A DNA stretch of 36,534 nucleotides from Alphaproteobacteria bacterium UBA1002 (GCA_002291845.1 DBAU01000098.1:1-36534), one strand, 5' to 3'; shown: positions 15,471 through 24,701, counted from the first letter of the stretch. Notes: generated from the letters alone by a model not told the origin. Numbers and translations: made by a program.

Positions 15471-16178
15471 TTACGCATCCTCGGGAAGGTATCCGCAGTC
15501 TCTCAGCGCGTCGAGCATGTGCGGTGGGGGTGGGGCTTCTGCCGTCACCGGCGGCTTGGTGGCGGCGATGGGAACCACGAGCCGCCGCGCATGCAAGTGC
15601 AACGGCAAAGCCGGGTCTTTGTCCGCGTCGCCACCATACACCGGATCGCCGATGATGGGGCAGCCAAGGGATTGGGCATGCACGCGGATTTGATGCGTGC
15701 GCCCAGTGCGTGGATAGAACGCCACCCAGGACAGCGTCCCCGCCGTACCAAGTACTTCATAATCCGTGACGGTTGCCATGCCATCAGGATGCGCCTCCAT
15801 CCACCAACTTTTGGGATTGTCACTTCGCTTGCGCAGCGGGAGATCAATGCGTCCTGTGCGCTCAGCGGGTATGCCGCGCAAGATGGCCCAGTAAGTTTTC
15901 TCCACCCTGCCGTTCTGGAAGAGCTTGCCGAGTTTGGAGAGCGCCTTGCGATGCCGGCCAAGGATCAGGCAGCCACTGGTGTCGCGGTCCAGGCGGTGCG
16001 CCAGCGCGGGGGGATTCGGCAAGCCGAAGCGCAGGGCATCAAAATACCGCTCAAGATTATCCCCGCCTTTGGGGCCGGCATGCACCGCTAGTCCTGCAGG
16101 CTTGTCAATAATCAGCATCAGCCCATCGCGGTGCAACAAGCGTGAAAGCAAAAAATCAGCTGGGAAAGCAGAGGGCAT
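15471..16178 (-). CDS. RluA-family 23S rRNA/tRNA pseudouridine synthase
   Basis: 235 residues from ATG 16178 (a TTG codon precedes it). The catalytic Asp is in AHRLDRDTSGCLI. The second conserved block YPRTGRTHQIRVHAQSLG and the GDPVYGG motif are present. There is no N-terminal S4 domain, as in the short RluA-type enzymes that modify tRNA or a single rRNA site. The C-terminal Pro/Ala stretch is unusual but short. The exact uridine target cannot be assigned from sequence. It converges on the DUF465 gene, 9 bases away. Confidence 0.92.
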   Translation of the reverse strand: MPSAFPADFLLSRLLHRDGLMLIIDKPAGLAVHAGPKGGDNLERYFDALRFGLPNPPALAHRLDRDTSGCLILGRHRKALSKLGKLFQNGRVEKTYWAILRGIPAERTGRIDLPLRKRSDNPKSWWMEAHPDGMATVTDYEVLGTAGTLSWVAFYPRTGRTHQIRVHAQSLGCPIIGDPVYGGDADKDPALPLHLHARRLVVPIAATKPPVTAEAPPPPHMLDALRDCGYLPEDA

Positions 16179-16310
16179 CAATCGCGGGCCAGGTTGGACA
16201 GAACACCATACGGGGTTTTGCTAAGATGTGTCCTACACGTTTACAGAAAGACTGTCAGCAACACTTCATGTGATCAAGCATGGTTTGCGCGCACGTAGAG
16301 AGACAGGTTA

Positions 16311-16326
16311 TTAAGTAATATTTTAC
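16311..16326 (+). promoter_or_regulatory. Imperfect CtrA-like box upstream of the chemoreceptor operon
   Basis: TTAA-N7-TTTAC differs from the TTAA-N7-TTAAC consensus at one base and lies about 45 bases before the small membrane gene. CtrA control of motility genes is common in alphaproteobacteria, but this AT-rich stretch could match by chance. Confidence 0.3.
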
Positions 16327-16368
16327 CAATATATGTTTTTTTCGAAGCGTTCATTACGCAGGTAGTCG

Positions 16369-16677
16369 ATGCAGAATGCCGTATCAATGATTCTACCTAC
16401 GGCCTTGATCGCGCTTCTCTCCGCTGTGCTGGCAATCGTCAATTACTGGCCATCTCAGGGCTCGCTGTTGGTGGCACGTTCACTGCACGATGAGGATGAC
16501 GCATTCGCTTTTGCCAGTCACCATGCCAGAACCATTCTGGCCCACGATCCGGGACAAAATGCGGTGTTGGTCGAGGTGCCCGATGCGGCGGAGCGACAAG
16601 CGTTTATCCAACAAGGTTTTCTTCTCATGGATGCAAAGGGAGTTCCGTCATGTCATCAGAAAATGCCCCCCTCTTGA
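16369..16677 (+). CDS. Small single-pass membrane protein upstream of a chemoreceptor
   Basis: 102 residues, family not recognised. Residues ~7-30 (MILPTALIALLSAVLAIVNYW) form an uncleaved signal anchor. The rest, ~70 residues, would be periplasmic: DEDDAFAFASHHARTILAHD, then VLVEVPDAAERQAFIQQG and FLLMDAKG. The frame overlaps the start of the following chemoreceptor by 28 bases, so the two are translated together. A role as accessory or ligand-presenting partner of the receptor is possible but unproven. Confidence 0.7.
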   Translation: MQNAVSMILPTALIALLSAVLAIVNYWPSQGSLLVARSLHDEDDAFAFASHHARTILAHDPGQNAVLVEVPDAAERQAFIQQGFLLMDAKGVPSCHQKMPPS

Positions 16678-18125
16678 TCGATGCAGAATCGGTTCCACTC
16701 CGCGCCTTCCGCTTTTTAAGCTTCTATACGCTTGCCCAAATTCCATTGGTTGGCGTGCTCGCATTATTAGCCGGGAATCCGCCTGAGTTGTTGGTTGTGC
16801 TTTCCGCAGTGTTGGCGGGAATCGTATTCTTGAGTAGCCGCATGGCATGCAAGGCGACAAAGTTTAATGTGCTGGCTGTCTGCTTAATGGGCCAGTTGGG
16901 ACTCGCGGTAGCGGCGTTGAAAGGGCATGCGTACCAGACAGACCTTCACATGTATTTCTTCGCCGTGCTTGGCATGCTCTCGGCTTTACTCAGTGTGAGT
17001 GCACTGGTTTTTGCCACGCTCACCGTTGCTGCCCATCATCTGGTGCTTTACCTTATGATTCCCTCGCTGGTCTTTTTTGGTGATAGCGATTTTTCGCGTG
17101 TGCTGATGCATGCCGTTATCCTTTTGATCGAAGCCGGTGTGTTGATGTGGGTGGTGCAGTTGGTTAAGCGTGCTCTGGCACATGCCAATGCACAAAAAGA
17201 AGCGGCAGAGGAGGCGCTGCACAAAGCACAGTTGGCAGAGCAAGAGGTCCGGGTTACCGAAGCCAAGGCCCGGGAAGATCGTAAACGCGCACTTTTAGGT
17301 GTGGCGCAGGAGTTTGAACGCTCCGTCAGTGCGGTAATTCAGGATCTCGCAAATGCGACCATGCACGTGGTGCAGTTGTTTAATGGCATTCGCACTATTG
17401 TCGATCGCTCGCAGCAAATGTCACGTGAGGCAGCGAGTTCTGTAGAGTCAACACGTGCCAACACAACCCACGTGGCTGCTGCCGCAGAGGAGTTAAGTGC
17501 GGCGATTGGTGAAATTTCTTCGCAAACACAGCTTGCCGCGGGCCATACTACACGGGCAACGGAAAATACCGCACAAAGCAAGCAGGTGGTTGAGCGTCTG
17601 GCGCATACTTCCCAAGCAATCGTCCAGATTATCGATGTGATCAATGAAATTGCCGGACAGATTAATCTGTTGGCACTCAATGCGACGATTGAGTCCGCGC
17701 GTGCCGGAGAGGCCGGCAAAGGATTTGCGGTGGTTGCCAGCGAGGTGAAGAATCTCGCGGGACAAACCGCCCGTGCAACGGATCAGATTAAGGGCAGTAT
17801 CAGTGCCATGACGTCGGTCAGTGGTGAGGTATCTGTTAATATCGACCAAGTGGCAACGCTGGTCACGGATATCAGCGCGATTTCATCTAACATTGCCTCC
17901 GCTATTGAACAGCAATCCGCCGCCACGCAGGAAATCTCTACACTGGTACAGAATGTTGCCCATAGTGTGAAGGCCATCACTCAGAATATTCAGGCACTGG
18001 ATGAGTGCAATCAGGAAACCTATGGGAAGGTTTCTGAACTGGATAAGATTTTTACGGCTCTGAAAGAAAAGGTTACCATGCTGGATGAACAGTCTAAGGT
18101 ATTTGTTAAAGCTCTGGCGAGTTGA
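16650..18125 (+). CDS. Methyl-accepting chemotaxis protein with polytopic membrane sensor
   Basis: 491 residues; GGGAG lies before ATG 16650. Residues ~20-172 contain about six membrane helices and no sizeable periplasmic loop, so sensing is probably within the membrane or cytoplasm. A coiled coil (~172-220) replaces a clear HAMP domain. The signalling domain (~220-490) has the conserved tip EIAGQINLLALNATIESA-RAGEAGKGFAVVASEVKNLA, which contacts CheA and CheW. There is no C-terminal pentapeptide for CheR tethering. No che genes are nearby. A redox or energy-sensing role would fit the architecture but is inference. Confidence 0.93.
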   Translation: MSSENAPLLIDAESVPLRAFRFLSFYTLAQIPLVGVLALLAGNPPELLVVLSAVLAGIVFLSSRMACKATKFNVLAVCLMGQLGLAVAALKGHAYQTDLHMYFFAVLGMLSALLSVSALVFATLTVAAHHLVLYLMIPSLVFFGDSDFSRVLMHAVILLIEAGVLMWVVQLVKRALAHANAQKEAAEEALHKAQLAEQEVRVTEAKAREDRKRALLGVAQEFERSVSAVIQDLANATMHVVQLFNGIRTIVDRSQQMSREAASSVESTRANTTHVAAAAEELSAAIGEISSQTQLAAGHTTRATENTAQSKQVVERLAHTSQAIVQIIDVINEIAGQINLLALNATIESARAGEAGKGFAVVASEVKNLAGQTARATDQIKGSISAMTSVSGEVSVNIDQVATLVTDISAISSNIASAIEQQSAATQEISTLVQNVAHSVKAITQNIQALDECNQETYGKVSELDKIFTALKEKVTMLDEQSKVFVKALAS

Positions 18126-18292
18126 TTTTTTCTCAACCGCATGGAATGTTTTATCTTGTAATTAACCAGCCCACCGCTCGCCGCCGCTGAACCGCGGCAC
18201 GGATAGTGGGCAGCCGCCCTACGGCGTTTACCGCTTTCAGCCCTGGCGGCGGGCGGCGCGGTAGCGCTTGATCCCTCGGCGAAAACCGCGTA

Positions 18293-18317
18293 AAACGGCG
18301 GACTTGAACCGCCGTTT
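18293..18317. promoter_or_regulatory. Hairpin in the rimO leader
   Basis: AAACGGCGG (18293-18301) and CCGCCGTTT (18309-18317) form a perfect 9-bp stem with a 7-base loop, 16 bases before the rimO ATG. No T-run follows on the + strand. It could affect rimO translation or be the terminator of the chemoreceptor transcript. The rest of 18126-18332 is GC-rich with no gene. Confidence 0.4.
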
Positions 18318-18332
18318 AGCGAAGATTTGCCC

Positions 18333-19676
18333 ATGTCCGCTCCTGCCCCTGCTCCCAAAGTCGGCTTTGTCAGCCTTGGCTGCCCCAAAGCGCTGGTCGA
18401 TTCCGAGCGCATCCTGACCCAGCTGCGTGCGGAGGGCTATGAATTCGCCCCGCAATATGAAGGGGCGGATGTGGTCATCGTGAATACATGCGGTTTTATC
18501 GATTCCGCACGTGAGGAATCGTTTGACGCCATCGGCGAGGCGCTGGCGGAGAATGGCAAAGTGATTGTCACGGGCTGCCTGGGGGCCCATCCGGATGAGA
18601 TCCGTAAGCAATACCCCAACGTGCTCGCCATCACCGGCCCGCAGCAATATGAGAGCGTGATGCAGGCAGTGCATGAGGCGGTGCCGCCCGCACATGATCC
18701 CTACCTCGATCTGCTGCCGCCGCAGGGCGTAAAACTGACGCCGAAGCATTACGCCTATCTCAAAATTTCCGAAGGCTGCAACAACCGCTGTTCCTTCTGC
18801 ATCATCCCCAGCTTGCGCGGTGATCTCGTCTCGCGCCCCATTGGCGAGGTGCTCAAGGAAGCGGAGAATCTGGTGGCCTCGGGCGTGAAGGAGTTGCTGG
18901 TTATCTCGCAGGATACCAGCGCGTATGGCGTGGATGTGAAATACGCCGAAAGCCAGTGGCGCGACCGCAGCTGGCGCACGAAGTTCATCGATCTCGCGCA
19001 GGGCTTAAGCGAGCTGGGCGTCTGGGTACGCATGCACTACGTCTATCCCTATCCGCACGTGGATGAGGTCATCCCGCTGATGGCGGAGGGAAAAATCCTG
19101 CCTTATCTCGATATTCCCTTCCAGCACGCAAGCCCTGCGGTGCTGAAGAATATGCGCCGCCCCGCTGCACAGGAAAAGACCCTTGGCCGGATTCTGAAAT
19201 GGCGCGAGATGTGCCCCGAGCTGACGCTGCGCTCTACGTTCATTGTCGGCTTCCCCGGTGAGACGGAAGAGGATGTGGACTTCCTGCTCGACTGGATGCG
19301 TGAGGCGCAGATCGACCGCGCTGGGTGTTTCAAATACGAGCCGGTCGTTGGCGCGGTGGCCAATCAGCTGCCGGATGCAGTACCGGAAGACATCAAAGAG
19401 GAGCGCTGGCATCGCTTTATGCAGGTGCAGCAGGAGATTTCCGCTGCACGCCTTGCCGCCAAGGTAGGCCGTACGCTGCCGGTGCTGATTGACGGACAGG
19501 ATGAGGATGGCGTGACCATTGGCCGCACGCAAGGCGATGCACCGGAGATTGACGGCGTCGTGCGCGTGGCGTCGAAGCGGACCCTGCGCCCCGGCGAGAT
19601 TGTGCCGGTGACGATTCAGGCGGCGGATGCGTATGATCTGGTGGGCAGTCTCAGCGAGGCGGTGAGCGGCTCTTAG
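18333..19676 (+). CDS. rimO: Ribosomal protein S12 methylthiotransferase (radical SAM)
   Basis: 447 residues from ATG 18333. The N-terminal UPF0004 domain supplies three Cys for the auxiliary 4Fe-4S cluster (LGCPKALVDSE, NTCGFIDSAREES, VTGCLGA). The radical SAM motif CNNRCSFC follows at ~150, within KISEGCNNRCSFCIIPSLRG. A TRAM domain ends the protein. It methylthiolates the conserved Asp of S12. The match to RimO, rather than the tRNA enzyme MiaB, rests on LGCPKALVDSE and the PSLRG block. The stop overlaps the convergent gdx stop by 4 bases. Confidence 0.96.
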   Translation: MSAPAPAPKVGFVSLGCPKALVDSERILTQLRAEGYEFAPQYEGADVVIVNTCGFIDSAREESFDAIGEALAENGKVIVTGCLGAHPDEIRKQYPNVLAITGPQQYESVMQAVHEAVPPAHDPYLDLLPPQGVKLTPKHYAYLKISEGCNNRCSFCIIPSLRGDLVSRPIGEVLKEAENLVASGVKELLVISQDTSAYGVDVKYAESQWRDRSWRTKFIDLAQGLSELGVWVRMHYVYPYPHVDEVIPLMAEGKILPYLDIPFQHASPAVLKNMRRPAAQEKTLGRILKWREMCPELTLRSTFIVGFPGETEEDVDFLLDWMREAQIDRAGCFKYEPVVGAVANQLPDAVPEDIKEERWHRFMQVQQEISAARLAAKVGRTLPVLIDGQDEDGVTIGRTQGDAPEIDGVVRVASKRTLRPGEIVPVTIQAADAYDLVGSLSEAVSGS

Positions 19677-19993
19677 GCCTGCAACTTAAGCCCAACCACC
19701 CCGCCGATAATGAGCAGCAGGCAGGCGATGCGTCCCAGTGAGGCTGGCTCATTAAGCAGCACCATGCCGAGCAGCGCCGCGCCCGTAGCGCCGATGCCCA
19801 CCCATGCCGCATAGGCGGTGCCAATCGGCAGGGTTTTGGTCGCCTGCGCGAGCAGCCAGAAACTGAGCACCATGGTGAAAATTGTCACCGCGCTGGGCGC
19901 GGGCTTGGTGAAGCCGTTCGAATATTTCATCGTGATGGCCCAGATCACTTCCAGGATTCCGGCCGCGAGTAACTGAATCCAGGCGACGCTCAT
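19673..19993 (-). CDS. gdx: Guanidinium exporter Gdx (SugE), small multidrug resistance family
   Basis: 106 residues and four helices. Start ATG 19993 has AAAGGAG upstream and gives the usual N-terminus. The SugE/Gdx signature is clear: ILEVIWAITMKYSNGFTKP with the essential Glu in helix 1, GTAYAAWVGIGATGAA in helix 3, and GVVGLKL at the end. SugE-type members export guanidinium in exchange for protons, unlike broad EmrE-type pumps (family knowledge). It lies 28 bases after amtB on the same strand, so it may be cotranscribed with the ammonium channel. The gap is too short for a guanidine riboswitch of its own. Confidence 0.93.
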   Translation of the reverse strand: MSVAWIQLLAAGILEVIWAITMKYSNGFTKPAPSAVTIFTMVLSFWLLAQATKTLPIGTAYAAWVGIGATGAALLGMVLLNEPASLGRIACLLLIIGGVVGLKLQA

Positions 19994-20021
19994 GCAAGCT
20001 CCTTTGAAGCAGAGAGGGCGT

Positions 20022-21356
20022 TTATGCCGCTTTCCCGACCATCTTCTGTGCCAGCGAGCCAGCCCAATGGGCGGATTCGCCATGCAGTGCTGCATCGAGG
20101 CCCATATCCTCCATATCTTCGGAGACACGAATGGGCGTCAGCAGGCTCACCAGCTTGATGAGCACATAGGTCATCACAAAGGCAAAGGAGGCAACGGCTG
20201 CGGTGCCAATCAGGTTGGCGAAGAACAGCTTGGTCTCGCCGCTGATCAGCAGGCCCTGCACAGTGACCGCCGGATTGACGGCCGCGGAGGCGAACATCCC
20301 GGTCATGATGGAACCGAGCACGGCCGCGGTGCCGTGGCAGGCAAACACATCGAGCGAATCATCCAGATGCGTGGTCTGTTTCATGTAGTGGGCAAAGAGG
20401 TTGCATAGGATGCCGGTGATGCTGCACATCAGCAGCCCGGCTTCGATGGTGACAAATCCCGCGGCGGGGGTAATGGTCACCAGCCCGACCACAATGCCCG
20501 TGGCCGCGCCCAGCGCGGTGGGTTTGCCGGTGCGTAGCCAGTCTACCAGCATCCAGGTAAGGAACGAGGCCGCGCCGCCGACGAAGGTCATCACAAACGC
20601 ATGCGCCGCCAGTGCCCCCGCGGTGAGGGCCGAGCCGGCATTAAAGCCGAACCAGCCGAACCATAGCAGCGCTGCGCCGAGCATGATCATCGGCACGTTG
20701 TTGGGTGGGGTCGGGATGTGGTGATGGATGCGCTTGCCAAACATGATGGCGGCGATCAGCCCGCCGAATCCGGCGGTGATGTGTACCACCAGCCCACCGG
20801 CGAAATCGAGGCCGCCCATGGTGGCAATCCAGCCGCCGGGGCCCCAGACCCAGTGCGCGACCGGGATGTAGACAAACAGGCTCCACAGCGCCAGCAGTAG
20901 CATCCAGGCGCGGAAATTGACGCGCTCCGCGATAGAGCCGGTCATCAGCGCCGGGGTGATGATGGCAAACATCATCTGAAAGCCCATGAAGGCGAGGTGG
21001 GGCACATTGGCGGGCGCGTACACCTCATGGATCAGGCCGCGTAGTAGCACCATCGAGGTGCCGCCCAGCCACTGGTTACCTTCGCTGAAGGCCAGGCTGT
21101 AGCCGACAGTGACCCAGATCAGCCCGACAATGGCCAGCGCCACATAATTCTGCAGGAGGGTGGAAACCACGTTCTTGCGGCTCACCATGCCTGCATAAAA
21201 GAACGCCAGCCCGGGCGTCATCAGCATCACCAGCGCGGAGCAGAGCAGCAGCCAGGTGGTGTTGCCACTATCGAGCGGTGGTGTCTCCACAGCCAGTGCG
21301 GGGCCCGCACTCAGAGCGGCGGGCAGGGCGAGCAGAAAGCGGCGCATCCACGGCAT
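20022..21356 (-). CDS. amtB: Ammonium transporter (Amt family)
   Basis: 444 residues. An N-terminal signal sequence (FLLALPAALSAGPALA) precedes 11 helices, as in bacterial AmtB. The pore twin-His pair is visible in GGLVVHITAGFGG and DVFACHGTAAVLG, along with the GFNAGSAL block. The C-terminal tail (VSEDMEDMGLDAALHGE) holds the motif that binds the PII protein GlnK. No glnK gene precedes or follows it, which is unusual. AAGGA before ATG 21356 supports this start. Likely followed by gdx in one transcript. Confidence 0.96.
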   Translation of the reverse strand: MPWMRRFLLALPAALSAGPALAVETPPLDSGNTTWLLLCSALVMLMTPGLAFFYAGMVSRKNVVSTLLQNYVALAIVGLIWVTVGYSLAFSEGNQWLGGTSMVLLRGLIHEVYAPANVPHLAFMGFQMMFAIITPALMTGSIAERVNFRAWMLLLALWSLFVYIPVAHWVWGPGGWIATMGGLDFAGGLVVHITAGFGGLIAAIMFGKRIHHHIPTPPNNVPMIMLGAALLWFGWFGFNAGSALTAGALAAHAFVMTFVGGAASFLTWMLVDWLRTGKPTALGAATGIVVGLVTITPAAGFVTIEAGLLMCSITGILCNLFAHYMKQTTHLDDSLDVFACHGTAAVLGSIMTGMFASAAVNPAVTVQGLLISGETKLFFANLIGTAAVASFAFVMTYVLIKLVSLLTPIRVSEDMEDMGLDAALHGESAHWAGSLAQKMVGKAA

Positions 21357-21493
21357 AGAATATCCTTACTTACTGACACAAACGCAAGACACGATAGAAA
21401 CAGGCAACTTCGATTCTTCGCATGTGCAAAAAACCATGGAATGGCCGTCCTGTCAAACATCCGCGGCATGCTGGCTATGAATTGCTTCGAGCA

Positions 21494-22618
21494 TTACGGC
21501 TTTGCATCGGGCATCATGGCGAATTCCGCCCGTTCTTCGCGCACGATATCAATGATCCGGCTCAGCATCTCAGCGCGTGTTTCGAGAAAGAAATCATAAG
21601 CACTGGTCAGGATGTAAGCATAGATCTCAATATCCATCCCATGCAGGCTGAAATTGATCAATGTTACATGCCGATCGGGGCCCACATGACCACTTTCATC
21701 AAGCATGGATAAAATCCTCGCAGTAATGCGCTTTAGCTGGACGCTGGTGGTTGCATAATTTAGGCATAAGACGGTTTTGAAGAGCATCTTCTCGCGGTCA
21801 GCAAAATTTTCGATTTGCATCTGCGAGAATTCACTGTTTGGAATGCTCACTACTGTCCGATCGGGGGTGCGTATGCGCGTTGAACGCAGGCCGACATCCT
21901 CAACCACCCCGCCCTTGGTTTCGCTGAATTTACAGTAATCTCCCACGCGTACGGGCTGGTCGAGAATCAGCATGATACCACCGAAGAGATTCTCCATACT
22001 CTTCTGGCTAGCCAGCGCGATGGCGATACCTCCCACTCCCAGACCCGCGAGGAGTGCGGCAACATTGAAGCCAAGATTTTGTAGAAGGAAAAGTAACGCG
22101 AGGACAGCAATGGTAATTTTCAAAAAGCGCCGTAACAGAGGCAGAATTGCCAGAGCAGCCCGCTTCTGCAAGCGCTTCAGTGTGCGCTCCAGCCGATCCG
22201 TAAGAACGGTGGAGAGCCGGAAGAATAGCCACGCCACTCCAAAGGTAGAAACAAACAGTACACCCAGATCACTGTAACTACGCAGCGCCTTTGAAAGCGG
22301 AAAAAATTGTTTCCCGGTGTTGTAAATCGCTAGTGCGGCAAGCAGCTCAAATGGGTGCAGCAGTGCCAGTACTGTTTCTTGTGCATTATGGTTACGGCGT
22401 AGCACAAAATTAAAAAGTCCATCTGCAATCCGTCCGATAACATAGGTCATGCTGTAGGCGCTGAGAAATAACAACGGCAATGCAGCCCATACCCACAAGG
22501 CACTGCCATGCCATTTCATTAAAGCCCAATCAGGAAAAAGCGCGATCACTTGTTGCATGGCCAGTGTTATGCCATGGCTCGCAAGCGGAATAAAGCGCTC
22601 TTGCGAGGTTGGGCACAT
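21494..22618 (-). CDS. MscS-family mechanosensitive ion channel
   Basis: 374 residues. About four hydrophobic segments cover residues ~35-190. The pore helix TM3 is in FNVAALLAGLGVGGIAIALA, followed by the MscS beta domain (QPVRVGDYCKF, GVVEDVGLRSTRIRTPDRTVVSIPNSEF). A C-terminal alpha/beta domain follows. Size and extra N-terminal helices match the medium YbdG/MscM-like members rather than the minimal MscS. It releases solutes on osmotic downshock. The start is uncertain: ATG 22618 or ATG 22558; neither has a strong ribosome binding site. It is upstream of amtB on the same strand, 137 bases away. Confidence 0.92.
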   Translation of the reverse strand: MCPTSQERFIPLASHGITLAMQQVIALFPDWALMKWHGSALWVWAALPLLFLSAYSMTYVIGRIADGLFNFVLRRNHNAQETVLALLHPFELLAALAIYNTGKQFFPLSKALRSYSDLGVLFVSTFGVAWLFFRLSTVLTDRLERTLKRLQKRAALAILPLLRRFLKITIAVLALLFLLQNLGFNVAALLAGLGVGGIAIALASQKSMENLFGGIMLILDQPVRVGDYCKFSETKGGVVEDVGLRSTRIRTPDRTVVSIPNSEFSQMQIENFADREKMLFKTVLCLNYATTSVQLKRITARILSMLDESGHVGPDRHVTLINFSLHGMDIEIYAYILTSAYDFFLETRAEMLSRIIDIVREERAEFAMMPDAKP

Positions 22619-22777
22619 TGCACCATCGTCTTTCGGTTTTCCTGCATTGCGTAGTGCTCTCTCCCGTGAACAATATAAGTCTAGTTTCTTCTTACCGGAT
22701 GCTTGGCTGTGTAGGGTAAGCTTGTCATTAAACCGTCACGCATTCCTGATACGAAGAAGATAACTACGGAGCACGGT

Positions 22778-22981
22778 ATGAATTTTTCTCCTCGTCTGCC
22801 CTTTGCAGGACAACTGACAATACATGATGTGCGTGAAGTTGCTCTCGGTGACGTGCCATCATCGGTAGCGTTGATTGCTGCACAGCTTGGTCAGTGTTTA
22901 CCGGAGGGGGTGCAGCTGGCTGTAACAGGTGGTATATCCCTGCCGAATCTGCGCACAACAGAATGCGAACTTCACAGATAA
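22778..22981 (+). CDS. Small unknown protein (67 residues), tentative
   Basis: No family recognised. The frame begins ATG 22778 after ACGGAGCACGGT, a reasonable ribosome binding site, and runs to TAA 22979-22981, overlapping the end of the convergent TSUP gene by 10 bases. The protein is mixed, with no membrane helix: LTIHDVREVALGD, then VALIAAQLGQCLPEG. It would be transcribed divergently from the mscS gene. Codon use is more AT-rich than in its neighbours. It could be a chance frame. Confidence 0.4.
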   Translation: MNFSPRLPFAGQLTIHDVREVALGDVPSSVALIAAQLGQCLPEGVQLAVTGGISLPNLRTTECELHR

Positions 22982-23748
22982 TATTTCGCAAAGAACAGGA
23001 TGGTCATCAGGCCGCCGACTGCGATAACAAACTGACGCAAGCGCTGCGGTGAAACGCGCAGGCCGATCTTCGCGCCTGCATAGCCACCGACAATCCCTCC
23101 CGCCAGCATCACAAGCCCGGCCGGCCAATAGACCGCGCCGGAAAGCAGGAACGCTAGCACTGCTGAGGCGTTCATGGCGCTGGTGAGCGCAGTTTTCAGC
23201 GCATTCATGCGGTGCAGATGGTCCATCCCCAATACTTGCAGCATGGCCAGCGTCAGAATGCCGATGCCTGCGCCGAAATAGCCGCCATAGAGCGAAATCA
23301 GCGCCAGCAGCACGATCGATGCGCCCCAGCGCCAGTGCTGGCCGTGGCGTCCGGCCATCCGCCCGAACGCTTCCGCCAGCGGCTTGCCTTTCGCAAAGAG
23401 CAACGTCGCGCCGAGCAGCAGCCAGGGGATAAGGTATTCAAAGGTGCGCTCCGGCGTATGCAATAGCAGCTGTGCGCCGCCCCATCCGCCCGCGAGTGCA
23501 AGCAGAATCATTCCCGGCAGCTGGCGCAGATGATCCTGCAGCGCGTGGCGGTAGGCAAAGCAGCTGGCCAGCGATCCCGGCCAGACGGCGATGGTGCAGG
23601 TTGCGTTCGCCGCAATCGGCGGCACGCCGGTAAATAGCAACACGGGAAACGCAAAGAAGGTGCCGCCTCCGGCGACGGCGTTCAGCGCGGTGGCGAATGC
23701 CGCGGCCACAAATAGCAGCAGGGAATCCGTAAAGGGAAGCCAGGCCAT
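22972..23748 (-). CDS. TSUP (TauE/SafE) family membrane permease
   Basis: 258 residues from ATG 23748, chosen because AAGGAAG lies 7 bases upstream and it avoids overlap with folD. About eight helices are present. The TSUP features are the N-terminal ALNAVAGGGTFFAFPVLLFTG and the repeated YGGYFGAGIGILTLAMLQV, the two halves of the internal repeat. Members export or import sulfite, sulfoacetate or other organosulfur anions; the substrate here is unknown. It starts 32 bases after the folD stop and is probably cotranscribed with it. Confidence 0.92.
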   Translation of the reverse strand: MAWLPFTDSLLLFVAAAFATALNAVAGGGTFFAFPVLLFTGVPPIAANATCTIAVWPGSLASCFAYRHALQDHLRQLPGMILLALAGGWGGAQLLLHTPERTFEYLIPWLLLGATLLFAKGKPLAEAFGRMAGRHGQHWRWGASIVLLALISLYGGYFGAGIGILTLAMLQVLGMDHLHRMNALKTALTSAMNASAVLAFLLSGAVYWPAGLVMLAGGIVGGYAGAKIGLRVSPQRLRQFVIAVGGLMTILFFAKYYL

Positions 23749-23780
23749 TGCGTCGCTTCCTTCCATGCGGGTGGGGAAAA

Positions 23781-24701
23781 TCAGGCGGTGAGCGAGAAAT
23801 GAAACGGCACACCGTGCTGCATGCACGCGGCTTTCAGCGTGTTGTGCAGCAGGCAGGCGATGGTCATCGGCCCGACGCCGCCCGGTACCGGCGTAATCGC
23901 CCCGGCGACTTCCAGCGCCTCAGTGAAGGCGACATCACCGACCAGGCGCGTGCTGCCATCGGGCAAGCTCAGGCGGTTGATGCCCACATCAATGACCGTC
24001 GCGCCCGGTTTGATCCAGCCTGCTTCGACCAGCTCAGGGCGGCCTACGGCGGCGATGAGAATATCCGCGCGGCGTGTTTCTTCCTTGATGTAGCGTGATT
24101 TGGAATGCACCACGGTCACTGTGCAGTGTTCCTGAAGCAGCAGTGCTGCCATCGGTTTGCCGACGATGTTGGAGCGCCCGACCACCACCGCGTGCAAGCC
24201 GGAGAGATCACCCAAGCGGTCTTTCAGCAGCATCAGGCAGCCCAGCGGCGTGCAGGGGACCAGCGCATCCTGCCCGATGCTCAGGCGACCCGCATTGATG
24301 GGATGAAACCCATCCACATCTTTCAGCGGGCTGATTGTTTCAAGCACGGCGCGCTCATCCTCGGCGCGGGGCAGCGGCAGCTGTACCAGAATGCCATGCA
24401 CGGCGGGATCGGCATTGAGCTGCTCCACTTTGGCGAGCAGCTCCTCGCGCGTGGTGGTGGCGGGCATGGTGTCATGGAAGGAGCGCATGCCCACTTCGAC
24501 GGCCATTTTCTCCTTATTCCGCACATAGACCTGGCTGGCCGGATTATCGCCGACCAGAATCACGGCCAGCCCGGGGGTAATGCCGTGAGTCGCGGAAAGG
24601 TCGGCCACATGCGCGGCGACGCGGTGGCGCAGGCGGGCAGCAAATGCTTTTCCGTCAATGATTTGGCTGGCGCTGGTGTCCTGAATTTCGCTGAGTTCCA
24701 T
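23781..24701 (-). CDS. folD: Bifunctional methylenetetrahydrofolate dehydrogenase / cyclohydrolase
   Basis: 306 residues. The active-site Lys lies in SQVYVRNKEKMAVEVGM (the YVxxKxK motif). VDGFHPINAGRL, VVVGRSNIVGKPMAALL (NADP-binding loop) and the C-terminal PVPGGVGPMTIACLLHNT are complete. It interconverts 5,10-methylene-, methenyl- and 10-formyl-tetrahydrofolate in the cytoplasm. The ~14-residue N-terminal extension before IIDGKAFA is slightly longer than usual. AGGA precedes ATG 24701. Confidence 0.97.
   Translation of the reverse strand: MELSEIQDTSASQIIDGKAFAARLRHRVAAHVADLSATHGITPGLAVILVGDNPASQVYVRNKEKMAVEVGMRSFHDTMPATTTREELLAKVEQLNADPAVHGILVQLPLPRAEDERAVLETISPLKDVDGFHPINAGRLSIGQDALVPCTPLGCLMLLKDRLGDLSGLHAVVVGRSNIVGKPMAALLLQEHCTVTVVHSKSRYIKEETRRADILIAAVGRPELVEAGWIKPGATVIDVGINRLSLPDGSTRLVGDVAFTEALEVAGAITPVPGGVGPMTIACLLHNTLKAACMQHGVPFHFSLTA

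Noticed and set aside
19994..20021. Guanidine riboswitch for gdx
   Set aside because: Only 28 bases separate gdx from amtB; there is no room for a known guanidine riboswitch class.
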